The notes: generated by a model not told the origin, from the letters alone. A stretch of 64,000 nt of DNA from Streptomyces camelliae (GCF_027625935.1 NZ_CP115300.1:8928001-8992000); one strand, 5' to 3'; counted from the first letter of the stretch, positions 1 through 9,073 are shown. Numbers and translations are program-made.

Positions 1-2
1 TT

Positions 3-101
3 CTGGCCCGCGACCCCCAGGGCGCAGCGCAGGCCATGACGGCACATATCGAAGCGGCCTGGAGCCGCCGCCGTACCCCGCACCCCGGTCTCACCGGTTG
101 A
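3..101 (+). CDS. C-terminal tail of a FadR-type GntR regulator (partial, runs off the left edge)
   Basis: The first in-frame stop (TGA at 99-101) closes a reading frame that enters from outside the window. The 32 visible residues include AAQAMTAHIEAAW, which resembles the last helix of the FCD ligand-binding domain of FadR-subfamily GntR regulators, where an A-M-x-x-H-I pattern is common. A strong terminator follows immediately, so this is the end of a transcription unit. The ligand and the DNA-binding domain lie outside the window. The assignment rests on a short piece and on family knowledge. Confidence 0.55.
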   Translation: MARDPQGAAQAMTAHIEAAWSRRRTPHPGLTG

Positions 102-128
102 CCGCATCCCGGCCCTTGCGTGCGCCGG

Positions 129-169
129 AACCCGTCCCCGAGCCGTCAGGCCGGGGGCGGGTTTCTTTT
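129..169 (+). terminator. Rho-independent terminator
   Basis: A 12-bp stem (129-140 with 152-163, one G-U pair) with an 11-nt loop is followed by TTTCTTTT. It closes the regulator whose tail is at 3-101. Confidence 0.85.
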
Positions 170-198
170 GTGGTGCAGATCTGTTTCTGCGGCACATA

Positions 199-228
199 TT
201 GACAGCATACGTATGACGACTAACGTTA
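199..228 (+). promoter_or_regulatory. Candidate promoter with palindrome TAACGTTA over the -10
   Basis: TTGACA (199-204) and TAACGT (221-226) are 16 bp apart, about 100 bp before the start of the beta-helix gene. The -10 lies inside the perfect palindrome TAACGTTA (221-228), whose central CG is reminiscent of LacI-type half-site joints. The regulator is unknown. Confidence 0.45.
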
Positions 229-324
229 CGTCGCCGTATCACCTCCGCAATCACCGCAGGGCTGTATCCCCACGAGTGGGAGGACGCCCCGCGCGTGCCC
301 TCTCGCACCATCGGAAGGTCTCAG

Positions 325-3300
325 ATGCGCCCAACCCGCTCGCGCCCCGCACTGCGTGACCGGCTCAGACCATGTCTGGCCGCACTCGCGCTCCTCACCG
401 CCTCTGCCGGGGCTGTCGTCGCGCAGGCCGTGCCCGCGTCCGCCGCCACGTCCGCGACGCTCTATGTGTCCCCCAGCGGCACCGGTACCGTCTGCTCGAC
501 CAGCCAGCCGTGCTCCCTCACCCAGGCCAAGACCAACGTCCGGGCCATGAACAACTCCATGACGGGCGACATCGTCGTGGAGGTCGCCGACGGCACGTAC
601 CGGCTGACGGACCCCCTCACCTTCACCGCGGCGGACTCCGGCACCGGCGGTCACTCGGTGATCTGGCAGGCCGCGCCGGGCGCCCGCCCGGTCATCACCG
701 GCGCGCAGCGGGCCACGGGCTGGACGCTGCACGACCCGGCGAAGAACATCTGGCAGGCCAACGTCGGGACCGGGTTCGACACCCGGCAGCTGTACGTCGA
801 CGGCGTCCTGGCGACCAGGGCCCGCTCCTCGGTCAACCGCGCCGACCTGACCGCGACCACCAGCGGCTACACCTTCACCAACACCGCGCTGAACTACCTC
901 AACAGCCTGGCCGCCCCGAGCCGCACCGAGATCCACGGCATCGGATCCTTCACCGACCGCTACTCCCCGGTGTCCGGCATCAGCAACGGCACCATCACCA
1001 TGGATCAGCCGGCCTGGGACGACAACACCTTCGGCTACGACACCCTGACCAAACCCTTCCGGTCGGGGCCGCTCTACATCGAGAACGCCTACGAGTTCCT
1101 CGACACGGCCGGGGAGTGGTACCTCGACACCGGCACCGGCACCCTGTACTACAAGCCACTCGCCGGGCAGAACATGAGCACCGCGGACGTCGAGGTGCCG
1201 AAGCTGCAGTCGCTCGTCGACGTCGGGGGAAGCTATGCCTCTCCCGCCACCCACATCACGTTCTCGGGTCTGCAGTTCTCGGGCACCAGCTGGCTGGGCC
1301 CCAGCACTCACGGCTACGCCAGCCAGCAGACCGGCGCGTACCTCACCGGTACCTGGGACCGTCCCTCCGACGCGCTGACCTCCTGCCAGGGCGGCTGCCC
1401 GCTGTTCGAGGCGACGCGTCCGCACTGGGACCAGATGCCGGCCGCCGTCCAGGTCTCGGCCGCCGACCACATCACCTTCACCGGCAACCGGTTCACCCAG
1501 CTCGGGCAGGTGGGCCTCGGCATCGGCCAGGACGCCAACGCGCACGCCACCGGGGTCGGCCTCGGTGCCGACACCGTCACCGCCACCGGCAACGTCTTCA
1601 CCCAGGACGCCGGCGGAGGCATCGTCGTCGGCGGGCTCCAGGCGGACGCGCATCACCCCAGTGACAGCCGGATGACCAACAAGAACATCACACTGAGCAA
1701 CAACGTCATCCACGACGTGGCGCTCGACTACCGGGACATGTCGGCCATCCTGGCCACCTACGTCAACGGCGCCACGGTGTCGCACAACGAGGTGTACAAC
1801 CTGCCCTACTCGGGGCTGACCATCGGTTACGGCTGGGGCACCAACGACCCGGGCGGCAGCCAGGACTACGTGAACCGCGGTCTGTACAACTACCAGCCCA
1901 TCTACTCGACGCCCACCACCGCCGCGAACAACCACATCACCGACAACTCCATCCACGACGTCATGCAGCAGATGAACGACGGCGGCTGTCTGTACACCCT
2001 GTCGGCGTCGCCCGGCAGCACCTTCGAACGCAACTACTGCCACACCAACAACAACTATTACGGTTTCTACCACGACGAGGGATCCAGGAACTTCACGGAC
2101 ACCAACAACGTCTTCCGTAACGTGGGCCGGTGGTCCCATCAGAACGGCACCTCCACCAACAACACCGGTGCCCTCACCCTCCAGGACAACTGGACGACCA
2201 CGCCCTCGACCGACATCTTCAACGGTGGCCGCGGTGATGTGGTGAGCGGCACGGTGGTCGTCTCCGACGGCAACTGGCCCTCGGGCGCCCGCACGGTCAT
2301 GGACAACGCGGGCATCCAGCCCCAGTACCGGCCCCTGACCATGGACCCCGTCACGGCCCCCTACAGCAGCTACTCCTCCACTCCCGCCCTGACCGGTCAG
2401 AGCGGCGGTAGCTTCACCGTCACCGACGCGGGAGCCGACATCTGGGGTGCCGGCGGACAGCACGACGACGCCTACGGCACCGCCTACCTGGCGAACTCCG
2501 CTGTCGCCGGCACCTCGGTGACCGCGCGGGTCGACAACGTCGACAACACCAACGGCTGGGCCAAGGCGGGCGTCGTCCTGCGCAACAGTCTCACCGGCAA
2601 CGGCTCTTCCCCGGGATACGCGGTCGCCGCGGCGACCCCGGGCCACGGCGTGTGCTTCCAGTGGGACTCCACCGCGGACGGCTACCTGGACCAGATGTCG
2701 TGCACGTCCTCGACGGTCAAGGCGCCGGTGTGGGTGCGGCTCACCCGCACGGCCACCCAGGTGTCCGCCTTCTATTCCACCGACGGAGCCGGCTTCACGC
2801 AGATCGGCGCGGCGGTCACCCTGCCGTCCATGGCCGCCACCCAGGACGCCGGTGTCATCCACAGCGCCCACAGCACCACCGTCGGCAGCGCGACCTTCAG
2901 CAACCTGCGGATCGTCACCTCGCCCTTCAAGGCCTACGGCTCCATCCCGGCCGCAGTGGGCCAGAGCCAGGGAGTGACCTCCCTGACCAATGCGGGCATC
3001 GACACATGGGCCACGAGCTCGCAACACGACGACGACTACTCCGCGGCCTACCAGTCCGGCGCGGCGGGAACGTCGTCGACCGTCACCGTCCATGTCGACA
3101 GCCAGGACAACACCAATGCCTGGGGCAAGGCCGGCCTGATGCTGCGCAACGACATCACGGGCGCCGGCTCCTCCACCGGATACCTGGTCCTCGTCGCCAC
3201 GCCGGGCAATGGCGTCACGTTGTCGTCGGACTCCGACGGTGACGGCTACCTCGACTCCAACACCACCAAGACCGGCAGTGCCGCCATCGCCCCGGTCTGG

Positions 3301-3483
3301 CTCCGCCTGGTCAGGAACGGCGACTCGGTCACCGGCTCCTACTCCGCCAACGGCACCACATGGACCACGGTGGGCACCGCGACGCTGACCGGTGCCAACA
3401 GCACCGAGGACGCGGGCATGTTCTTCACGGCTCACGGCGGAGCACCCGGCACCGCGAAGTTCAGCCAGTTCTCCGTGAGCTGA
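325..3483 (+). CDS. Secreted right-handed parallel beta-helix protein with two C-terminal repeat modules
   Basis: A 1052-residue exported protein. The ATG at 325 is preferred over the in-frame GTG at 295 because GGAAGG sits at 313-318. Residues 1-40 form a signal peptide (arginine-rich n-region, hydrophobic core, VPASA cleavage site). Residues about 45-620 start with LYVSPSGTG and carry many N-x-I/V-x-N/H turns typical of parallel beta-helix carbohydrate-active proteins; the N-terminal layout resembles GH141-like enzymes. Two similar modules of about 185 residues follow (from about 690 and 877), sharing QHDD, DNTN.W.KAG, LRN and DGYLD; they look like concanavalin-A-like DUF1349-type domains. 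It probably binds or cleaves extracellular plant or microbial polysaccharide. The catalytic residues and substrate cannot be read from sequence alone. Confidence 0.75.
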   Translation: MRPTRSRPALRDRLRPCLAALALLTASAGAVVAQAVPASAATSATLYVSPSGTGTVCSTSQPCSLTQAKTNVRAMNNSMTGDIVVEVADGTYRLTDPLTFTAADSGTGGHSVIWQAAPGARPVITGAQRATGWTLHDPAKNIWQANVGTGFDTRQLYVDGVLATRARSSVNRADLTATTSGYTFTNTALNYLNSLAAPSRTEIHGIGSFTDRYSPVSGISNGTITMDQPAWDDNTFGYDTLTKPFRSGPLYIENAYEFLDTAGEWYLDTGTGTLYYKPLAGQNMSTADVEVPKLQSLVDVGGSYASPATHITFSGLQFSGTSWLGPSTHGYASQQTGAYLTGTWDRPSDALTSCQGGCPLFEATRPHWDQMPAAVQVSAADHITFTGNRFTQLGQVGLGIGQDANAHATGVGLGADTVTATGNVFTQDAGGGIVVGGLQADAHHPSDSRMTNKNITLSNNVIHDVALDYRDMSAILATYVNGATVSHNEVYNLPYSGLTIGYGWGTNDPGGSQDYVNRGLYNYQPIYSTPTTAANNHITDNSIHDVMQQMNDGGCLYTLSASPGSTFERNYCHTNNNYYGFYHDEGSRNFTDTNNVFRNVGRWSHQNGTSTNNTGALTLQDNWTTTPSTDIFNGGRGDVVSGTVVVSDGNWPSGARTVMDNAGIQPQYRPLTMDPVTAPYSSYSSTPALTGQSGGSFTVTDAGADIWGAGGQHDDAYGTAYLANSAVAGTSVTARVDNVDNTNGWAKAGVVLRNSLTGNGSSPGYAVAAATPGHGVCFQWDSTADGYLDQMSCTSSTVKAPVWVRLTRTATQVSAFYSTDGAGFTQIGAAVTLPSMAATQDAGVIHSAHSTTVGSATFSNLRIVTSPFKAYGSIPAAVGQSQGVTSLTNAGIDTWATSSQHDDDYSAAYQSGAAGTSSTVTVHVDSQDNTNAWGKAGLMLRNDITGAGSSTGYLVLVATPGNGVTLSSDSDGDGYLDSNTTKTGSAAIAPVWLRLVRNGDSVTGSYSANGTTWTTVGTATLTGANSTEDAGMFFTAHGGAPGTAKFSQFSVS

Positions 3484-3501
3484 CGGAGCAGTTCGGGTCA
3501 C

Positions 3502-3546
3502 GGTCTCCGGGTGGTGGTGCGGTTTCCGCACCACCACCCGGAGATC
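3502..3546 (+). terminator. Long perfect hairpin terminator
   Basis: Positions 3502-3522 pair with 3526-3546 (21 bp, one G-U pair) around a TTT loop, 18 bases after the beta-helix stop codon. There is no T-tract, as is common in Streptomyces terminators. A factor-independent terminator acting in both directions is likely. Confidence 0.8.
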
Positions 3547-3721
3547 CGTCATGTCCGCGCCGAACTCCGCGCGGCAGCGCAACCTCCACGCCCGCGGCAA
3601 CGGTGGCGCCCCACCCATCCCTGGAGCGCGCAGACCGTTGACGGCCGCATCGCCGGCGCAGGCACGTGGCTGGAAAGACTCCGCAGATGCCGCTCGCCTC
3701 ATGCAGACCGCGCCGGCCGGC

Positions 3722-4198
3722 CCGTATGCCCCGCGCGTCGCGTCGTCACCGAAGCTGATCGACGGACTCGACGCCGAGGAAGCCCTGTTCAACGGCCGCA
3801 TCGCGGAACGGCTTCGCGACCACACCGGCTACCCGGCCATCCAGCAGCTGCCCGGCATCGGCACCACCCTGGCGGCGGCGCTTGTGGCTGAGATCGGCGA
3901 CGCGCACCGGTTCGCCTCCGCCGACCGGCTGTGCTCGTGTGCAGGGCTGACCCCGTGGTACTACGAGTCCGACACCGCCGTCCGCCGCGGTCACGTCACC
4001 AAACAGGGCAGCAAGCTGGTGTGCTGGGCCATGGTGGAGGCGATCCAGTGCACGGTCCATCCCCAAGATCTCCGAGGACCGGGCCCGGATCGAGGCCGGA
4101 ACATCGCCAAGATCGCTGCGGCACGCAAGCCGCTCATGCTGGTCTACTACGGGCTGCGCGACGGACAGATCCGCGCCCCGGCCCACCGGACAGCGTGA
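3722..4198 (+). pseudogene. IS110-family transposase remnant (C-terminal domain only)
   Basis: The frame contains the IS110/IS116/IS902 C-terminal transposase domain: QQLPGIGTTLAAALVAEIGD, LCSCAGLTPW, GHVTKQGSKLV and RNIAKIAAARKPLMLVYYGL. The N-terminal DEDD catalytic domain is missing. Around 4050-4105 the expected family residues (ISEDRARIEA) appear in another frame, flanked on both sides by the original frame, so two compensating indels are present. The open frame extends upstream to 3551, but those residues show no family match. It is a dead insertion-sequence fragment; I found no terminal repeats. Confidence 0.85.
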
Positions 4199-4753
4199 GC
4201 ACCTCGGACGCGGCAGGAGCGCGGTCGGGCAATAGTCTGACCGCCTGCACGGCGCGGTCGCGGTTTTGATCGACCCCGCCTGCCGCACGTCGCACCGCTC
4301 CATGCAGCCCCGCGCCGCGAAGGAATGACCGGCAGCCGATCACGGTCCTGCCGTCACCCCACCAAGGGCTGGAGGACAACGACCCCTTCCGGGCCTCAGG
4401 CACCCAGCCGAGTCGGCTGCAGACGGGCCAGCCGGTGGCAGTGGCCGGATTGGATCCGCCACAGTGGCGCCTCGCCCCGTGCGGGCGACAGTGCGGACGG
4501 CGGGTGAGTCGTAGAGCCCGAACGAACGACTGCACTGGTAGTCCTACATGATGTAGGACTACTGTGTGCTTGACGAGCAGCCGCGTTCCCCCTGTGAAGG
4601 GGCGCCTTGGTGGGCCGCCGGCCAGGATGGTTGGTTCCTTCATGGCAAGAAGTGGCGCGAGATGACCTCAGGCGTACGGCGGAACGCTGTCATCGGATCG
4701 GTGCCGGGCGTGGAACGCCCACACACCGACATGTGACTGGAGACCATGTGGTA
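4199..4753. other. Intergenic stretch without a recognisable gene
   Basis: Apart from the palindrome at 4538-4562, no supported gene was seen here. The part next to the IS110 remnant is probably insertion-sequence debris. The rest is the upstream region of the glycosyltransferase gene. Confidence 0.6.
4538..4562. promoter_or_regulatory. 25-bp perfect palindrome upstream of the bifunctional glycosyltransferase
   Basis: Two 12-bp arms around a single central G contain the core TCCTACATGATGTAGGA (4542-4558). The same TCCTAC-N5-GTAGGA core recurs at 8687-8703 before the convergent glycosyltransferase. It is a candidate operator for a dimeric regulator. The TACA...TGTA symmetry resembles BlaI/MecI-type sites, but the binding protein is unknown. 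Confidence 0.65.
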
Positions 4754-6979
4754 ATGACTGACACCCCGGCCATGCAACCGCCCGAAGAGGTACTCATCAG
4801 TATTGTCCTGCCCGTCTACCAGGTGCAGGAGTATCTGCCGGAGTGCCTCGACTCGGTCCTCGGGGCGTCGCAGTCCTTTCAGGGCATTGAGGTCGTGGCC
4901 GTGGACGACTGTTCCCCTGACGCCAGCGGCGCCCTTCTCGACGAGTACGCGGCCCAGGACCAGCGGCTGCGCGTGGTCCACCTGCCGCAGAACGTCGGCC
5001 TCGGCCGAGCCCGCGGCGAGGGACTGGCTCGGGCCCGCGGCGACTACGTGTGGTTCGTCGACAGTGACGACCGGCTGGCCGACGGGGCACTCGCCGCGGT
5101 CGCAGAGCGGCTGAAGCGGACCGAGCCTGACGTGCTTCTCGTCGACCACACCCTCCTCGACCCGGAGGGAGGCATGGAGCGCAATGTCCGTGCGCATCTG
5201 TTCCGGGACGCCCCCGAGACGTTCACGCTCGCGGAGCGCCCGGGCACCCTGAACCTCATCATGACCGCGTGGGGCAGGGTACTGCGCCGCGACTTCCTGC
5301 TGGGCCTGGACGTGGAGTTCGGGCACGGGTACTACGAGGACATCTCCGTCACCTACCCCGTCCTGCTCGCAGCGCGCCGGCTCAGCATGCTCGACCGTGT
5401 CTGCTACCACTACCGGCGCGGGCGTGCGGGAGCGATCACCAACACCTCCAGCCCGAAGCACTTCGATCTCTTCGGCCAGTACGAGCGGATCTTCGCCTTC
5501 ATCGACCGCGAGGCCGAGACCGCCGAGCCCTTCCGCAGGGCGGTGTTCGACCGGACCGTACGACATGCGACAACTGTGCTCGCCACACCCGGACTTGTGC
5601 CGGAGAACATGCGGCGCGACTTCTTCCGGCAGGCGTCGGAGCACTTCCGTAGATTCCGGCCACGCGGCTACTCCCACCCGTCCGGGCTGCGCGGCCTGCA
5701 GTACCGGCTGGTGGAGCGGGGCGCCTACTCCGCGTACGTGGCCCTGGAACCGGTGAACAGGCTTCGTCTGTCACTTCGTACCGGCCTCGGCCGGGCGCGC
5801 GGCGCGGCGCGGCGGGCACCCCGGCTCGCGGCGACGGCGCTGCGGCGGGCGTACCACCGCGCTTGTCTGCTGCTTCCCGTCGACGACAGCCTTGCCGTCT
5901 ACGCCGCCTACTGGAGCCGCGGTTACGCCTGCAACCCCGCGGCCGTCTTCGAGAAGGCCCGCGAGCTCGCGCCCGGCATCCGCGGGGTGTGGGTGGTCGC
6001 CAAGGACCGGACGGGATCCATCCCGCCGGGGGTCGAGTACGTGGTGGACGGATCGGCTCGATGCCTGCGCACCATGGCGCGGGCCAAGTATCTGGTCAAC
6101 AACGTCAACTTCCCTTATGAGCTGCCCAAGCGGCGCGGTGCGGTGCTGGTGCAGACACAGCACGGCACCCCCCTGAAGAAGATGGGAACCGACCTGCGGG
6201 ACCACCCCGCAGCCGCACGCGGCATGAACTTCGACCGGCTGGTGGAGCAGTGCGGGCGATGGGACTTCCTGGTCTCGCCGAACCCGCACACCACCGAGGT
6301 GTTCACCAGGGTCTACCCGGGCAGCTACGAGGTGCTCCAGACGGGCTATCCTCGCGTCGACCGGCTGGTCAACGCCTCGCTCGACCGGGCGAACCGGGTG
6401 CGGGACGAACTGGGCATCACCCCTGGGCAGACCGCCGTCCTCTATGCGCCCACCCACCGCGACCACCAGGACCAGGCGGCACCCCTGCTCGACGTGCGGC
6501 GGTTTGCCGAGCAGCTCGGTGACGACCATGTCCTGCTGGTGCGTGCGCACTACTTCGACACCCCACAGGCCGTCCCGTCGCGGGGCGTCGTGGACGTCTC
6601 GTCCCACCCGTCGGTCGAAGACCTGTGCATCGCTGCCGACGTGCTGGTCACCGACTACTCCTCAGTGATGTTCGACTACGCCGCCCTGGACCGGCCGATC
6701 GTGATCTACGCGCCCGACTGGGAGGCGTACCGCCGCGCACGAGGCGTCTACTTCGACCTCCTCGCCGAGGCGCCCGGAGCGGTCGCCACCACGCAGGAGC
6801 AACTCGCCGAGGTCTTCCTCAGCGGCGAGTACACGGGGCCGCACATGGACAAGCGGCGCTCCGGATTTCGGGCACGCTTCTGCCCCTACGACGACGGGCA
6901 CGCGGCCGAACGCGTGGTGCGCAGCGTCTTCCTGGGAGAGCCGGCCGACAAGAACCGGCCATCGCAGGCGGGCGGTTGA
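4754..6979 (+). CDS. Bifunctional GT2 glycosyltransferase / CDP-glycerol glycerophosphotransferase
   Basis: A 741-residue two-domain cell-envelope enzyme. Residues about 13-330 are a family 2 glycosyltransferase: ISIVLPVYQ at the start, VDDCSPD (50-56) and the DxD-type FVDSDD (101-106). After an Arg/Ala-rich linker, residues about 400-730 match the TagF/TarF-type CDP-glycerol:poly(glycerophosphate) transferase fold, with QHGTPLKKMG (about 469), YAPTHRD and VTDYSSVMFDYA (about 632). It probably adds a sugar and polyol-phosphate units to a teichoic-acid-like wall polymer. GGAGA at 4739-4743 could serve GTG 4748 or ATG 4754; the ATG is chosen. It is convergent with another GT2 gene, and both have the TCCTAC-N5-GTAGGA motif upstream. 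The exact polymer is inferred from the family. Confidence 0.85.
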   Translation: MTDTPAMQPPEEVLISIVLPVYQVQEYLPECLDSVLGASQSFQGIEVVAVDDCSPDASGALLDEYAAQDQRLRVVHLPQNVGLGRARGEGLARARGDYVWFVDSDDRLADGALAAVAERLKRTEPDVLLVDHTLLDPEGGMERNVRAHLFRDAPETFTLAERPGTLNLIMTAWGRVLRRDFLLGLDVEFGHGYYEDISVTYPVLLAARRLSMLDRVCYHYRRGRAGAITNTSSPKHFDLFGQYERIFAFIDREAETAEPFRRAVFDRTVRHATTVLATPGLVPENMRRDFFRQASEHFRRFRPRGYSHPSGLRGLQYRLVERGAYSAYVALEPVNRLRLSLRTGLGRARGAARRAPRLAATALRRAYHRACLLLPVDDSLAVYAAYWSRGYACNPAAVFEKARELAPGIRGVWVVAKDRTGSIPPGVEYVVDGSARCLRTMARAKYLVNNVNFPYELPKRRGAVLVQTQHGTPLKKMGTDLRDHPAAARGMNFDRLVEQCGRWDFLVSPNPHTTEVFTRVYPGSYEVLQTGYPRVDRLVNASLDRANRVRDELGITPGQTAVLYAPTHRDHQDQAAPLLDVRRFAEQLGDDHVLLVRAHYFDTPQAVPSRGVVDVSSHPSVEDLCIAADVLVTDYSSVMFDYAALDRPIVIYAPDWEAYRRARGVYFDLLAEAPGAVATTQEQLAEVFLSGEYTGPHMDKRRSGFRARFCPYDDGHAAERVVRSVFLGEPADKNRPSQAGG

Positions 6980-6996
6980 CCTCGTCGCCGGTCAAC
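6975..6996. terminator. Short hairpin joining the two convergent stop codons
   Basis: GTTGACC (6975-6981) and GGTCAAC (6990-6996) form a 7-bp stem that includes the stop codons of both converging glycosyltransferase genes, which lie only 12 bp apart. It is a weak candidate bidirectional terminator. Confidence 0.4.
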
Positions 6997-8638
6997 TCCG
7001 CACGCGGCGGGCGACCCGTCCCGCGACGACGCGGCGCACCCCGGAAAGGCCATCCGCGACACGCACGGCGAGGCAGCCGCTGTTGGTGGCGTACGGCTGG
7101 AGCAACAGCACCCGTCCCCGACGGCCCATCCGCACCAGCCGCCTGAGGCCGGATCCCGCACGAAGTGGCCTCGTGGCCGACTCGCCGTCCCGGAAGGTCA
7201 GGGTCACCCAGGCATCCCAGGTGGTGATCGTGCCGCCTTCACAGAGCGGCGCCACGTCCGCGGTGATGACGGCACGCCAGCCGTGTCCGTCCGGCTCGGC
7301 TTCCCACTCGGCCTCGTACCGGTGTGCCGCGCCCGTCACCCGGTGCCGCAACTCGACGGTCGCCCGCTCCGGGCCGGCGTGCGCGGTCCTGCCGTAGAGG
7401 TCGGCCAGTCGTAGTTCGAGCACGAGTCGGCGGCCCGCACCTACGTTCCCGAGGACGTAGAAGGGCAGCAGTGCGACAGGGGCGTCGGCAAGACCGTCGA
7501 GCACGATCTCGCCTGTTCCCTCGGGCGTGGAATCCGCCATGTCCCACAGCGGTCGCCGCGCGTCTCCGGCGTACGGCGGCGTCAGCCGCGGCGGGTCGGC
7601 CGCCAACTCGGCGAGCCGCCGGATGTCCACGGCATGTCGCTCGCGTCCGAGCAGCACCTCAGTGCGCCAACGGGCAGCGAGAGTGGCCCGGCGCACGGCC
7701 TCCGCCTCGAAGGCGCCCACGTGCTCGCGGGTGATCCGCCACCAGACGTCCTGGTACTCCGGCGTACGCTGCGGCAGTTCGCTCAGGTAAACGGCGAGAT
7801 CGAACTCCAGGAACTTGGTCTGCGCGGCGATCAGCAGATCCTGGTCGCCGCTGTCCCGCATGATCTCCATCACCTGCTGATGGGCGGTGACCCGGTCCTG
7901 CCAGTTCTGGATCCGGTCCCGGCGCAGCGAGATCGACGCCCGGCCGGTGCCATAGCGCACATGCCAGATGTAGACGGTTTCGGGAGTGACGGCGAAGCGC
8001 GGCCCGGCCGCGTAGACCCGCGCGGTGAACACGAAGTCCTCGTAGTGCGCCGCGCCGTCGGGGAATCGGATCCGCCGGGACAGCAGGAAGTCACGGCGGT
8101 AGATCTTGTTCACCGAGAGCGTGTCCCACAGCGTCTGCGGGCGCCCGGCCACCCCGTCGTGCACCGACTCCGTCGTGAACAACTGTTCCTGCCAGGGGAT
8201 CTCACGTCCGCCGGGCAGCTCGCGCCGAACGCACAGGCCTGCCGTCACATCGGCGCCATGCCGGAGCGCGACGGCGAGGAGCGTGTCCACAGCCTTCGGC
8301 GGAAGCACATCGTCGCTGTCGAGGAAGACGAGCCACGGGTGGCGGGCTGCGTCGATACCGTCGTTGCGCGGGGTGCCGCAGCCGCCGCTGTTGACCGCAC
8401 GGCGCACGACGCGCACGCGCGGCTCGGCGGCTGCGAGCTGTCCCAGTACGTGAGCTGTCTCGTCGGTGGAAGCGTCGTCCACGACGACGACCTCGCCGAC
8501 CACATCGCCCTGTGCGAGAGCCGAGGCCACCGCTTCCGCGACGTGCTCCGCGTCGTTGTAGGCGATGACCACCACCGAAACCGCCCCGTCGTTCTCGCTG
8601 GACAACTCTGCTCCCGTTCGCGCGGTCGTGACAGGCAC
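6992..8638 (-). CDS. GT2-family glycosyltransferase
   Basis: A family 2 (GT-A) glycosyltransferase of 548 residues from the GTG at 8638. The start SVVVIAYND (about 21-29), VVDDAST (52-58) and FLDSDD (105-110) give the nucleotide- and metal-binding core; YEDF further on fits the acceptor loop. The C-terminal third (from about 340) has a beta-rich stretch unlike the catalytic core. Upstream in-frame starts up to 8761 are rejected because they would place the palindromic motif at 8687-8703 inside the coding region. No strong ribosome site is visible, so the start is uncertain. Convergent with the TagF-fused enzyme, it probably works on the same wall glycopolymer. Confidence 0.8.
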   Translation of the reverse strand: MPVTTARTGAELSSENDGAVSVVVIAYNDAEHVAEAVASALAQGDVVGEVVVVDDASTDETAHVLGQLAAAEPRVRVVRRAVNSGGCGTPRNDGIDAARHPWLVFLDSDDVLPPKAVDTLLAVALRHGADVTAGLCVRRELPGGREIPWQEQLFTTESVHDGVAGRPQTLWDTLSVNKIYRRDFLLSRRIRFPDGAAHYEDFVFTARVYAAGPRFAVTPETVYIWHVRYGTGRASISLRRDRIQNWQDRVTAHQQVMEIMRDSGDQDLLIAAQTKFLEFDLAVYLSELPQRTPEYQDVWWRITREHVGAFEAEAVRRATLAARWRTEVLLGRERHAVDIRRLAELAADPPRLTPPYAGDARRPLWDMADSTPEGTGEIVLDGLADAPVALLPFYVLGNVGAGRRLVLELRLADLYGRTAHAGPERATVELRHRVTGAAHRYEAEWEAEPDGHGWRAVITADVAPLCEGGTITTWDAWVTLTFRDGESATRPLRAGSGLRRLVRMGRRGRVLLLQPYATNSGCLAVRVADGLSGVRRVVAGRVARRVRS

Positions 8639-8686
8639 CCCGCGCCGTTGAGGAGCGGAGGACCTGGTGGGCGGCACCCGATGAAC

Positions 8687-8703
8687 TCCTACATTACGTA
8701 GGA
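8687..8703. promoter_or_regulatory. Second copy of the TCCTAC-N5-GTAGGA motif
   Basis: TCCTACATTACGTAGGA lies about 50 bp upstream of the minus-strand glycosyltransferase start. It shares both 6-bp arms, the 5-bp spacing and three adjacent bases with the palindrome at 4538-4562. Confidence 0.6.
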
Positions 8704-8788
8704 ATCGGCGTACCCAGCGACTTTCGGCAGAGGCACCGCAACAGGGTCTGCCTCGGATCACAGAGATCCCAATCGGGCGGGTACTCCT

Positions 8789-9073
8789 CTCTCCCGCACC
8801 TCGATGGTGGTGGACACAGCCGAGTACCTCTCGCCGGAACAGGCCCGGGGCGAGCAGGTGGACTTCCGCACCGACCTGTCTCGACCGGCTGCCTGCTGTA
8901 CGAACTGCTCACCCGCCGCCCCCGTTCACCGGTGACACCCCGCTGGCCGCGGCCATGAAGCACCTCTTGGAACCGGTGGCTGCCTCTGCCGACATTCCGC
9001 AGCTGCCTACCGCCTACGACACCCTGGTGCTGCGCGCACTGGCCAGGTCGGCGGCACCGACCTGGCGTACCGC
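8789..9073 (+). pseudogene. Ser/Thr protein kinase fragment (PknB-like, frameshifted)
   Basis: Three successive frames give pieces of one Hanks-type kinase C-lobe: SRTSMVVDTAEYLSPEQARG (activation loop and APE-like region), then TGCLLYELLTRR, then a piece with AMKHLLEPV and YDTLVLRALAR. One missing base near 8870 (expected DLYSTG) and another near 8925 (expected RRPPFTGD) explain the frame changes. The ATP-binding lobe and the membrane and PASTA parts are absent. It is a non-functional relic; the activation-loop Gly has become Asp. Confidence 0.8.

Noticed and set aside
226..3825. Minus-strand open frame of 1199 codons opposite the beta-helix gene
   Set aside because: It mirrors the coding strand's GC bias, is Val/Gly/Arg-rich without any domain or signal, and lies across a gene with signal peptide and ribosome site.
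8639..8761. Earlier start for the minus-strand glycosyltransferase
   Set aside because: It would place the palindromic motif in the coding region and add an atypical Arg-rich N-terminus.
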